NCBI GenBank assembly: GCA_902362725.1
Contig: CABIXM010000012.1
Coordinates: 1-64,000, forward strand
Direction of reading: 5' to 3'
Length of the DNA: 64,000 bases
Origin: Clostridiaceae bacterium
GTDB lineage: Bacteria > Bacillota > Clostridia > Lachnospirales > Lachnospiraceae
The translations under genes and the position numbers were made by a program. A model generated the notes under the pieces. The model was not told the origin of the DNA. It was given only the letters and a program-made list of their open reading frames with translations, and ran no database searches. Below are positions 15,462 to 22,772 of this stretch, one piece after another. How positions within the stretch are numbered: position 1 is the first letter of the stretch; the number at the start of each line of letters is the position of its first letter.

Positions 15462-15491
15462 AACTACACTTTAATCACAAAAATCTATGAT
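15462..15491 (+). promoter_or_regulatory. Putative response-regulator box and -10 element
   Basis: AACTACAC-TTT-AATCACAAA (15462-15481) followed by TATGAT at 15486. Nearly the same box (AACTACAC-ATA-AATCACAAA) recurs at 17623-17642 before the lipoprotein gene. Shared only by these two upstream regions, which suggests binding by the adjacent response regulator. Confidence 0.5.
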
Positions 15492-15514
15492 ACGCTATCT
15501 TTGGAGGTGTTATT

Positions 15515-16186
15515 ATGCAAAGGATTTTAGTCGTTGAGGACGATTTTGATATTCAAGAACTTTTACAGAATTTTTTACAAGAAGCAGGATATGAAGTAGC
15601 TGTTGCAAATGATGGTGTCGAGGCACTATCTTTATTTGCGGGAGAACGATATGACTTGATTGTGTTGGACATTATGCTCCCCAAAATTGACGGTTACGGT
15701 GTCTGTGAATTGATACGCAAACAATCTGATGTTCCTATCATCATGCTAACCGCATTAAGCGGAGAAGAAGATCAGATTAAAGGATTGGATTTGCAGGTGG
15801 ATGACTACATTACAAAACCGTTTTCTATGCCTGTCCTGCTCCGCAAAATTGCGGCTGTACTTCGGCGCAGTAACCGGGGAACAGATGAAAAGTATCAAAT
15901 CATTACTTATGGCAATTTGCGTTTGAACTGTGACGGCTACACCGCCACAGTGGACGGAGCTAATTTTGAACTGACACAAAAGGAATTTGAAATACTGCGG
16001 GAACTGCTGACCCATCAGGGCCGGATATTGACCCGGCAGAACTTGTTGGATAAGCTGTGGCGATATGATTTTTATGGGGACGAGCGTGTTGTTGATACCC
16101 ATATCAAAAATCTACGAAAAAAATTGGGAATAGATTTCATTCAAACAATCAGAGGGGTGGGATATAAAGTTGATAAAGAGAATTAA
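15515..16186 (+). CDS. OmpR-family response regulator
   Basis: 223 residues from ATG 15515 with TTTGGAGG upstream. Receiver domain at residues 1-115 with acidic pocket (VVEDDFD), phospho-acceptor Asp52 (IVLDIMLP), the Thr of MLTALS and Lys of TKPF. A winged-helix DNA-binding domain follows (residues about 125-220, with GEDRVVDTHIKNLRKK-like end DERVVDTHIKNLRKKLG). It should be phosphorylated by the kinase that starts inside its 3' end. More AT-rich than the transfer genes, so probably cargo. Confidence 0.93.
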   Translation: MQRILVVEDDFDIQELLQNFLQEAGYEVAVANDGVEALSLFAGERYDLIVLDIMLPKIDGYGVCELIRKQSDVPIIMLTALSGEEDQIKGLDLQVDDYITKPFSMPVLLRKIAAVLRRSNRGTDEKYQIITYGNLRLNCDGYTATVDGANFELTQKEFEILRELLTHQGRILTRQNLLDKLWRYDFYGDERVVDTHIKNLRKKLGIDFIQTIRGVGYKVDKEN

Positions 16187-17582
16187 AGGCAGTCTGTTTG
16201 CTAAAGTCTTTATTCTGACTGTGGCAGTTTTGCTCTGCGTGAGCTTTCTTGTCTATGGCGTTTTGGCTTGGTATATGCCTCAAACCTATTCTAACAATCT
16301 CAATGCGGCATTAGATGAACAGACCAGCGACTTTATTTATGAATTAGAACATATCCGTATGCAGGATAGCGGCGGACTTTTTGATCAGTTTCTTCAAAAC
16401 ACAACAATTAGCATGGTGGAGCTTTATACTGCTGATGGTGTTCTGGTGGAAACACCGTCTAACCAAAATAGCTTTAACGATGGGATCACCGGGGAGGCTC
16501 TTGGCGGAGCATCTTATGAAAGTGCGCCGATTATATCCAACAGCTATTACTTCTCATTTGCAGATGATAATAGCCAATATATTTTAACAGTTTACGGAGA
16601 AGCCTCTCAAATCGCAGAACTGCGGCAATCATTTGTAAGCGTATTACCGATTTTGTTTTGCGTTATTCTCCTTGTATCGTTGGCAACTGCTTGGGTGTAT
16701 TCTCGTATCATTACAAACCCGGTATTAAAAATCAGTCGGATTTCTAAAGAAATGTCTGATATGAAGCTGGAATGGCAACTTGAGGAACGCCGTTCTGACG
16801 AGCTGGGTGTACTGGAGAATAGCTTGAATACGCTGTCCCGGAAACTGTCTGCTACCTTGGAGGAGTTGCAAAGTGCAAATCTCCAGCTCCAAAAGGATAT
16901 TGAACATCAAAAGGTGCTGGAACGGGCACAACAGGATTTCTTTTCTTCTGCTTCCCATGAACTGAAAACCCCTATCACCATTATCAAGGGTCAATTAGAG
17001 GGGATGCTATTGGGTATAGGGGCATATAAAGACCACGAAAAGTATCTTGCCCGATCCTTGGAAGTTGCGGCTACGCTTGAAACGATGGTGCAGGAAATAT
17101 TAACGATTTCAAGGCTGGAAACCAATGTTGATTTCAAAATGGAGCATTTTGATTGCGCTCCCATGATACATGGCTATTTGAGGGAGATTGATGATTTAGT
17201 GGCAACAAAAGAACTGCAAATACATCTTGCTATACAGTCTTCCGCTTTTATCAATGGGAACAAATTACTGATTGAAAAGGTGTTCTCCAATTTGATTTCA
17301 AATGCTGTAAAGTATTCGCCGCATGGAGCAAGCGTTGATATTATTTTGCAAAATACCAACGGACGCTTTTTGTTCTCCGTAGAGAACACAGGTACACATA
17401 TACCAGAAGATGATATTCCCAAATTGTTTGACGCTTTTTATCGTATGGAGCAATCCCGCAGTAGAAGAACAGGCGGTAGCGGCTTAGGGCTTTATATGGT
17501 TCAAAGAATTTTACAACAACATAACAGCTATTGTGAGGCTTGCAACACAGAAAACGGTGTTAAATTCTTCTTCACGATTTAG
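16170..17582 (+). CDS. Sensor histidine kinase
   Basis: 470 residues from TTG 16170, overlapping the regulator gene by 17 bases. Two transmembrane segments (about residues 10-35 and 160-180) flank an extracellular sensor region of about 125 residues. HAMP, then the HisKA box with His263 (SSASHELKTPIT), then HATPase with the N box (NLISNAVKYSPHG) and G box (GGSGLGLYMV). VanS-like in layout but no vancomycin genes are present. The signal is unknown. Confidence 0.92.
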   Translation: MIKRIKGSLFAKVFILTVAVLLCVSFLVYGVLAWYMPQTYSNNLNAALDEQTSDFIYELEHIRMQDSGGLFDQFLQNTTISMVELYTADGVLVETPSNQNSFNDGITGEALGGASYESAPIISNSYYFSFADDNSQYILTVYGEASQIAELRQSFVSVLPILFCVILLVSLATAWVYSRIITNPVLKISRISKEMSDMKLEWQLEERRSDELGVLENSLNTLSRKLSATLEELQSANLQLQKDIEHQKVLERAQQDFFSSASHELKTPITIIKGQLEGMLLGIGAYKDHEKYLARSLEVAATLETMVQEILTISRLETNVDFKMEHFDCAPMIHGYLREIDDLVATKELQIHLAIQSSAFINGNKLLIEKVFSNLISNAVKYSPHGASVDIILQNTNGRFLFSVENTGTHIPEDDIPKLFDAFYRMEQSRSRRTGGSGLGLYMVQRILQQHNSYCEACNTENGVKFFFTI

Positions 17583-17593
17583 CGGACAATCAA

Positions 17594-17622
17594 CGGCAGG
17601 TGAACAACCTGCCGCTTTTTTT
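17594..17622 (+). terminator. Intrinsic terminator after the histidine kinase
   Basis: Stem CGGCAGGT / ACCTGCCG with a 5-base loop, followed by C and seven T. Confidence 0.85.
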
Positions 17623-17643
17623 AACTACACATAAATCACAAAC
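17623..17643 (+). promoter_or_regulatory. Second copy of the putative regulator box
   Basis: AACTACAC-ATA-AATCACAAA upstream of the lipoprotein gene. A -10-like TATACT is at 17674-17679. Confidence 0.45.
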
Positions 17644-17713
17644 TAATCCCAAAGGTATCCCAAAATGCTTTGCTATACTTGGGGTACATTCAAAGAAAGG
17701 ATTGGTAAACACT

Positions 17714-18586
17714 ATGAGAAGAATGGCATTATGCGCTGCGTCTATGCTCTTATTAGGCTGTTTGGCTGGATGCAGCACGACACCACAGAACAGCCAGGAA
17801 CAAGGTAATCCCGTTATCAAGGAAGAAATCAGTCAACCTCTTGGCAGCTCTGAGGCGCTTGGAAACAGCGAGGATAGCTCGGCACTTTCCGCCGCAGACA
17901 AAGAAAAAATGTTTGCACCTTATGAACAATATGGGATGACCTATGATGCGGTCAAAGATGAACTTACCTATAACGGGAATTTGGTTCGCTGGTTTGAGGA
18001 CTATTATCCCATCGGTAACAATGAAACCGCCGGTATTGATTTTCTAAATGAAAACGGCACAGTAGATGTGTATGCTGTACGGGATTTAGAGAGCTTTTCA
18101 AAAGCGGCTGACGGCTCCGTTGATCCGGCGGGTAAGCTGATTGGCTTAAAAGAGTTTACCCAGCAGGAATTTGACGCACGGGATATTGAGGCGTTGAAAA
18201 ACAGCACATCCGTTGCTATGGCAGGAACGCCGCTTGAAGATAGCGAAACTGCAAAGTTCGTTGCAGAGTATGAGGCATTTGGAGTAACCTATGATGCCGA
18301 AAAAGATCAGTGGTATTTCAATGGTGAGGAAGTCCGCTATTTCCGGGATGTTCTCACTTCTAATGGTGAAAGTCTCACCAGCGGAAAATTCCGAGGCGAA
18401 ATGAGAACGCTTGGAAGCGGCGTTGGTACAATAGACATTTATGCCGTTCGTGATTACGGCCACTTGAACAGCGAACATCACGGAACATTAACTGGCATCG
18501 AGAAATACAGTCAAGAGGAATTTGACGAGCATACACAGGCCGGAATGTCTGGAAATCAGCCCATAGGTAATGCAAGCCATAACTAA
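17714..18586 (+). CDS. Lipoprotein with two repeated domains
   Basis: 290 residues from ATG 17714; an upstream extension to 17600 would include the terminator and box and is rejected. Lipoprotein signal with lipobox LAGC (Cys about residue 19). Two copies of a domain of about 95 residues follow: one begins FAPYEQYGMTYDAVKDELTY, the other FVAEYEAFGVTYDAEKDQWY. Both contain an NG..VR.F motif, a VYAVRD/IYAVRD strand and end with (S/T)QQEFD-like text. I do not recognise the family. Position suggests it is a target or a surface partner of the two-component system. Confidence 0.75.
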   Translation: MRRMALCAASMLLLGCLAGCSTTPQNSQEQGNPVIKEEISQPLGSSEALGNSEDSSALSAADKEKMFAPYEQYGMTYDAVKDELTYNGNLVRWFEDYYPIGNNETAGIDFLNENGTVDVYAVRDLESFSKAADGSVDPAGKLIGLKEFTQQEFDARDIEALKNSTSVAMAGTPLEDSETAKFVAEYEAFGVTYDAEKDQWYFNGEEVRYFRDVLTSNGESLTSGKFRGEMRTLGSGVGTIDIYAVRDYGHLNSEHHGTLTGIEKYSQEEFDEHTQAGMSGNQPIGNASHN

Positions 18587-19014
18587 ACAAACCATTTAAC
18601 TGCCGCACGACGGCAAAAGAAAAAAAGCCGTCGTACAGCAGACATATATCCATGCCCGTATGCGGCGGCTTTGATTTCAGAGCCGCCGTTTCTCTTTGGA
18701 TATTCAGTAACCCCACGGCGGCCCATAGGAGGGTGTTGCCGTGTCCATCTTACTTTCTCACAATTCCCATGACCTTCACCAGCTAAAAAAAGCGTAGCTC
18801 CCCCTCCGGGACAGTATAGCTATGAAGGTACAATATATCAGTACAATTATGATAATGTAATTTCATGCGTCTGCATAGCGTCATGCTGTGCGGGCGCTTT
18901 TTTGTACTTCGAGACAAATTGTCCCGAGGTGCGGGGCGGCTCCCCAGGATGCCGCTCCCCGCCAAGCCCCGTTTCGGTCACTCATCCACCCAACACCGAA
19001 ACGGAGGTTTATTT
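18587..19014. other. Gap between lipoprotein and sigma-like gene
   Basis: Contains a 15-bp imperfect hairpin at 18599-18639 (arms around CGACGGC / GCCGTCG, A-rich loop) without a T run, a GC-rich stretch, a possible 18-residue frame from GTG 18740 behind GGAGGG, and palindrome copy 10. No convincing gene. Confidence 0.6.
18907..18929. repeat. ICE palindrome copy 10
   Basis: 23-bp near-palindrome with core GAGACAAATTGTCCC, 85 bases upstream of the sigma-like gene. Confidence 0.9.
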
Positions 19015-19425
19015 ATGACTACAATCAATCTGAAGGATTTTTATTATTGGTACACACAGGATCAGTTTATCGAGGTTTCTGACGAGGTAGCCGAAGTGTT
19101 TGTGGCCGATGCCCGGCACGAAATGGCCTACCAGCGGCGGCTCTCCCGGCATAAGGCGCAGTATTCTCTGGACTGTGATGACGGGATCGAATATTCCGCC
19201 TGCCTGCATGAGCCAACACCCCAAGAGCTTCTGGAACGCATGGAGCTGTTCATCCGTCTGTGGAATGCACTCAACTCTTTGCCGGAGATCCAGGGCCGCA
19301 GGATTGATGCCCACATCATTCTCGGAAAGAGCATCAAGGAAATTGCCGAGGCCGAGGGCGTACATGAGGAGTCTGTCCGCCAGTCGATCAAGCGTGGCCT
19401 TGAGCGTATGAAAAAAACTTTTTGA
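19015..19425 (+). CDS. Sigma-70-family-like factor of the ICE
   Basis: 136 residues from ATG 19015 behind CGGAGG. The C-terminal third (GRRIDAHIILGKSIKEIAEA, then HEESVRQSIKRGLERMKK) is a sigma region 4-type HTH. The N-terminal part is acidic and has no clear region 2. Proteins like this (compare Tn916 Orf7) switch on excision and transfer genes. The frame from 18865 is longer but would run through the palindrome, and the RBS supports 19015. Confidence 0.8.
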   Translation: MTTINLKDFYYWYTQDQFIEVSDEVAEVFVADARHEMAYQRRLSRHKAQYSLDCDDGIEYSACLHEPTPQELLERMELFIRLWNALNSLPEIQGRRIDAHIILGKSIKEIAEAEGVHEESVRQSIKRGLERMKKTF

Positions 19426-19767
19426 TTTTTTCATTTTCCCCACTTGGAAATGATGAAAAAATGTCTCGGTTTATGAAAGGAGATATTCTTCTTTTCGCAG
19501 ATAAACAGCGGCGGCCCCGGGCATAGTCCGGGGAGCCGGGCGGCGGGTGCGCTGTGACTTTTTCTTCGGAAGAACGAGCGAACAACACCAACGCCGCAAC
19601 TGGGCCGGGCCACCCCACGGCCACGATCCGGCATAGGACAGGCTGGCCGCCTGTCCCTCCGGGCCGCCCCATTATCTGCGAGGGAACGCCGCTCTGAGTA
19701 TGGTTGTCTTTGGACAGGGCAAGAAAATGGGAGCGGCGTTCTCTATTTTATACTTACATGGAGTGAG
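19426..19767. other. GC-rich multi-hairpin region with no clear gene
   Basis: An inverted repeat encloses 19496-19680: CGCAGATAA with GCGGCCC on the left, GGGCCGC with TTATCTGCG on the right. Inside are hairpins CCCCGGGCATAGTCCGGGG (19515-19533) and GGACAGGC/GCCTGTCC (19636-19657). A further inverted pair GAACGCCGCTC / GAGCGGCGTTC lies at 19684-19738. A 21-residue frame begins at ATG 19461. Could be a structured RNA or a DNA site. Confidence 0.5.
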
Positions 19768-19809
19768 GCAAGAGGGCAGCATCGTTTGGGTGCTGCCCTC
19801 TTGCGTTTC
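19768..19809 (+). terminator. Strong hairpin, probable terminator
   Basis: 14-bp perfect stem GCAAGAGGGCAGCA / TGCTGCCCTCTTGC with a 9-base loop, followed by GTTTCC. The T run is short. Confidence 0.65.
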
Positions 19810-19858
19810 CCTACGATATGCGGGAGGCGTATCCTATTTTTGATAAGGAGGTTTTACC

Positions 19859-20125
19859 GTGAGATTAACGGCAAAGGAACTGGAACAAATGAAAAGCGTT
19901 GACATCGGCGCAGTGGCTCCCGAGTCCCTGCCGGATGTGAGTGGTATGGCCTTTGACACCTCTCTCCCCCGGGAGGAGCGGATCGCCCTGTTTTTGCAGG
20001 CGGTAGAAAATCCATACTGCTTTTGCATCGGCGGGATCGGTGTGAAAATTGAATTTGCGGAAAGCGGGCCGTCCTTGCAGGAGACGCTGACGGACTTTCT
20101 GCTCCGGCAAAAAAGCGGGCTGTAA
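19859..20125 (+). CDS. DUF6870-family protein
   Basis: 88 residues from GTG 19859 behind AAGGAGG (19845-19851). Contains LTAKELEQMKSVDI and the phrase NPYCFCIGGIGVKIEF, which are typical of the small DUF6870 proteins found just before the integrase in CTn-type ICEs. Function unknown; the position suggests a role in excision control. Confidence 0.75.
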   Translation: MRLTAKELEQMKSVDIGAVAPESLPDVSGMAFDTSLPREERIALFLQAVENPYCFCIGGIGVKIEFAESGPSLQETLTDFLLRQKSGL

Positions 20126-20147
20126 CTTCGGTTATGGCCCGTTTCTA

Positions 20148-20170
20148 CTTCGAGACAAAGTGTCCCGAGG
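20148..20170. repeat. ICE palindrome copy 11
   Basis: 23-bp near-palindrome with core GAGACAAAGTGTCCC, 11 bases upstream of the integrase promoter. Confidence 0.9.
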
Positions 20171-20181
20171 CGGAGGCATCC

Positions 20182-20210
20182 TTGTTGTCCCGCCCGGGCA
20201 GAGGTATAAT
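20182..20210 (+). promoter_or_regulatory. Integrase promoter
   Basis: TTGTTG (20182-20187), 17 bases, TATAAT (20205-20210). A near copy of the promoter at 12901-12929. Confidence 0.75.
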
Positions 20211-20241
20211 ATAGATGTAATGTGATAGGGAAGGAGGAACA

Positions 20242-21921
20242 ATGGCACGAACAAAAAACAGAGGATTGCAACAGAGTTTCTCTCCCTCTTATACCGTCCG
20301 CCGCTGGCGGCTTGGCGAATACATCCGGCTTTCCAAGGAGGACTTGAAAAAGGGAAAGGACGACAGCAACAGCGTCATCAACCAGCGTGATCTGCTCAAT
20401 GACTTTTACCAGAAGCATATCGGAGAATTTGAAAGTGTTTCCGAATATGTAGACGATGGACACACGGGGACGGATGCCAACCGGGAGAATTTTCAGCGGC
20501 TCCTTTCCGATGTAATGAGCGGGAAAATAAACTGCGTGGTAGTAAAAGACCTTTCCCGTTTTGCAAGAAATTACAGTGATGCGGGAAGTCTGATTGACAA
20601 CCTGTTTGTGCAGATGGGTGTCCGCTTTATCAGTCTTGCTGAAAATGTGGACAGTTACCTCAACCCGGACAGCGTTTCCAGTATTATCGTCCCGATTACG
20701 AATGTAATGAACGATCAATACTGCTACCAGACCTCAAAGAAGATCCGCCAGGTATTTGATTACAAGCGGCGCAACGGGCAGTACATCGGCGCATTTGCTC
20801 CGTATGGATATGTAAAGCACCCAAAGGACAAGCACCAGTTGATCATCGACCCCGATGCCGCTGAAATCGTCAAACTGATTTTCTCTTTGTTTCTAAAAGG
20901 GACATCGAAACGGGCCATCGCTTTGTATCTGAATGAACACGGCGTACCCAGCCCCTCGGCTTATAAACTGCAAAAGGGCATACCCGTTTCAGCAAGAGGA
21001 TATGACGATCCTATGTGGGGAGCCCGCATGATCCACTCCATTCTTACGAACCCCACCTATACCGGGGATTTGGCGCAGGGCCGCAGTCGGGTAAAAAGCT
21101 ATAAGGTACACGAGGTTGAAAGCGTCCCCCGTGAAGAATGGGTGGAAGTAGCTGGTACGCATGAGGCAATCATTGATTATGAAACCTTTGATAAGGTACA
21201 GGCTCTTTTACAGCGTGATACCCGTACTTCTCCAAAAGGCCGGGAAGTCCACCTGTTCAGCGGTTTTCTAAAATGTGCTGACTGCGGGCGGGCGATTACC
21301 CGGAGCGTAGGCAACAACAATAATGTGTACTATGCCTGCTCCACTTACAAGAACCGCTCCCGGACAGCCTGCACAATGCACTCAATCAAGCATAACCGTC
21401 TGGAGGCCGCTGTCCTCTTTGCGGTACAACAGCAAGTCCATCTGGCTGTTTCATACTCGGAAATGATTGCCAGCATTAACACCGCCCCGGTCAAAAAGAG
21501 CCAGTCCATCCGTTTGGAAGAACTGATTGCTGCGAAGGAGCGGGAACTGGCAAAAATCAGCCGCTACAAGCAGTCCCTTTATCAAGACTGGAAAGACGGG
21601 GAAATTACCCAGCAGGACTACCGGGATATGAAAGCCGATTATGAACGACAGATTATCGCTCTTACGGATGTGCTGGCCCGGTTGAACGCTGAACGGGCGG
21701 AACTGGCAAACGGTGTAAAGAGTGAGCATCCCGCATTGGTGGCCTTTACAAAACATCAAAATATCGACCAGCTTTCCCGGGAACTTCTCGTTGAGCTGAT
21801 CGACCATATCAAGGTTTATGAGAATGGAAACATTAGTGTGAGATTTAAGTTTGCGGATGAATTTAGACGCATAGCAGAATACATTGAAATCAACACCACA
21901 AAACCCGCAGTAGCGGGCTAA
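20242..21921 (+). CDS. ICE large serine integrase (TndX-like)
   Basis: 559 residues, complete. Catalytic Ser31 in YIRLSKED, the resolvase core (VVVKDLSRFARN), recombinase domain (FAPYGYVKHPKDKH), zinc ribbon (CADCGRAI, then CSTYKNRSRTAC) and a coiled-coil C-terminal region. TndX/TnpX-type enzymes excise and integrate the element without extra high-energy factors. RBS AAGGAGG at 20231-20237. It is the last gene of the element and its stop lies within about 70 bases of the host sequence. Confidence 0.95.
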   Translation: MARTKNRGLQQSFSPSYTVRRWRLGEYIRLSKEDLKKGKDDSNSVINQRDLLNDFYQKHIGEFESVSEYVDDGHTGTDANRENFQRLLSDVMSGKINCVVVKDLSRFARNYSDAGSLIDNLFVQMGVRFISLAENVDSYLNPDSVSSIIVPITNVMNDQYCYQTSKKIRQVFDYKRRNGQYIGAFAPYGYVKHPKDKHQLIIDPDAAEIVKLIFSLFLKGTSKRAIALYLNEHGVPSPSAYKLQKGIPVSARGYDDPMWGARMIHSILTNPTYTGDLAQGRSRVKSYKVHEVESVPREEWVEVAGTHEAIIDYETFDKVQALLQRDTRTSPKGREVHLFSGFLKCADCGRAITRSVGNNNNVYYACSTYKNRSRTACTMHSIKHNRLEAAVLFAVQQQVHLAVSYSEMIASINTAPVKKSQSIRLEELIAAKERELAKISRYKQSLYQDWKDGEITQQDYRDMKADYERQIIALTDVLARLNAERAELANGVKSEHPALVAFTKHQNIDQLSRELLVELIDHIKVYENGNISVRFKFADEFRRIAEYIEINTTKPAVAG

Positions 21922-21993
21922 CCCCCGCTACATACCCCTTTGACAGTGTGTTTTCCTAATAGGAGTTAATCATATGGTGGTTAAATTTTAAGG
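21922..21993. other. ICE right end / attachment junction region
   Basis: Between the integrase stop and a host-type terminator. A short frame ending FLIGVNHMVVKF stops at 21992 and may be the 3' end of a host gene whose body lies left of the ICE. The crossover point cannot be fixed without the left end. Confidence 0.45.
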
Positions 21994-22036
21994 GAGCAGA
22001 AATCTTACAATTCTGTAAGACTTCTGCTCGTTTTTT
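21994..22036 (+). terminator. Intrinsic terminator at the ICE-chromosome border
   Basis: Stem GAGCAGAAATCTTAC / GTAAGACTTCTGCTC followed by GTTTTTTG. It probably ends a host transcript interrupted by the ICE. Confidence 0.85.
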
Positions 22037-22097
22037 GAAAGTGAAATGAAAGATTGCCCTGATACAATTTGGATGTAAGATGAAAAGGAGGCAACAC

Positions 22098-22772
22098 ATG
22101 AGTGTGATATTAGAAACCAAGCAGCTTTGTAAGTTTTATGGCGCAGGTGAGAATCAGGTCAAAGCGGTCAATCAGGTGGACATTCAGATTGAGCGGGGAG
22201 AATTTGTCGCAATTGTTGGAAAGTCAGGTTCCGGTAAAAGTACATTACTTCATATGCTTGGAGGGCTAGACACCCCGACAAAAGGCAGAGTTACTTTAGC
22301 AGGGAAAGATTTATACAGGATGAAGGAAGATGCCCTTGCTGTTTTCCGCAGAAGAAAAATCGGATTTGTTTTTCAGGCATTCAATCTGGTATCCTCCATC
22401 AATGTGTGGGAAAATATTGTACTGCCACTGGGGCTGGACGGAAGAAAAGTGGATGAAGCGTATGTAAATGATATTATTGCAACTCTGGGGATTAAAAACC
22501 GGATTTATAATCTGCCAAATCAGTTATCCGGAGGGCAGCAGCAGAGAGTAGCAATTGCAAGAGCACTGGTGAATCGTCCGGAAATTATATTTGCAGATGA
22601 GCCGACAGGCAATCTTGATTCCAAGACCAGTGATGAGGTAATCGCTCTGCTTAAGATGACAGCAAAAAAATATGGACAGACAATTGTAATGATTACCCAT
22701 GATGACGAAATTGCACAGGTCGCTGACCGTATTCTGGTGATTGAGGACGGACAGGTGGTGGATTTCAGATGA
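22098..22772 (+). CDS. ABC transporter ATP-binding protein (LolD/MacB type)
   Basis: 224 residues from ATG 22098; AAAGGAGG at 22084-22091 decides this start over 22080. Walker A GKSGSGKST (about residues 41-49), signature LSGGQQQR, Walker B IIFADEPTG and the switch histidine (MITHDD). It pairs with the FtsX-type permease that starts in its stop codon. Transporters of this layout export or remove peptides and are often controlled by a two-component system; no such genes lie directly next to it here except inside the ICE. Confidence 0.93.
   Translation: MSVILETKQLCKFYGAGENQVKAVNQVDIQIERGEFVAIVGKSGSGKSTLLHMLGGLDTPTKGRVTLAGKDLYRMKEDALAVFRRRKIGFVFQAFNLVSSINVWENIVLPLGLDGRKVDEAYVNDIIATLGIKNRIYNLPNQLSGGQQQRVAIARALVNRPEIIFADEPTGNLDSKTSDEVIALLKMTAKKYGQTIVMITHDDEIAQVADRILVIEDGQVVDFR

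Larger units (their letters stand above)
1..21960. mobile_element. Tn1549/CTn-like integrative conjugative element, right part
   Basis: Seen: VirB6-like, PrgI, VirB4, NlpC/P60, DUF4315, DUF4366, MobC, relaxase, sigma-like factor, DUF6870 and large serine integrase genes in one direction with overlapping ends. This is the known order of the Tn1549/CTn family of Firmicutes ICEs. The VirD4-like coupling protein and the left end are not in the window. The right end lies just after the serine integrase, before a host terminator at 21994. The exact junction cannot be fixed without the left end. Base composition is GC-rich in the transfer genes and lower in the two-component cargo. Confidence 0.9.

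Noticed and set aside
15515..17582. Vancomycin-resistance regulator pair (VanRS)
   Set aside because: The layout is VanRS-like and the element is Tn1549-like, but no vanH, vanA/B, vanX or vanY gene is in the window; the neighbour is a lipoprotein.
19834..20718. 294-codon minus-strand frame
   Set aside because: Antisense to DUF6870 and the integrase start; it covers the palindrome and promoter.
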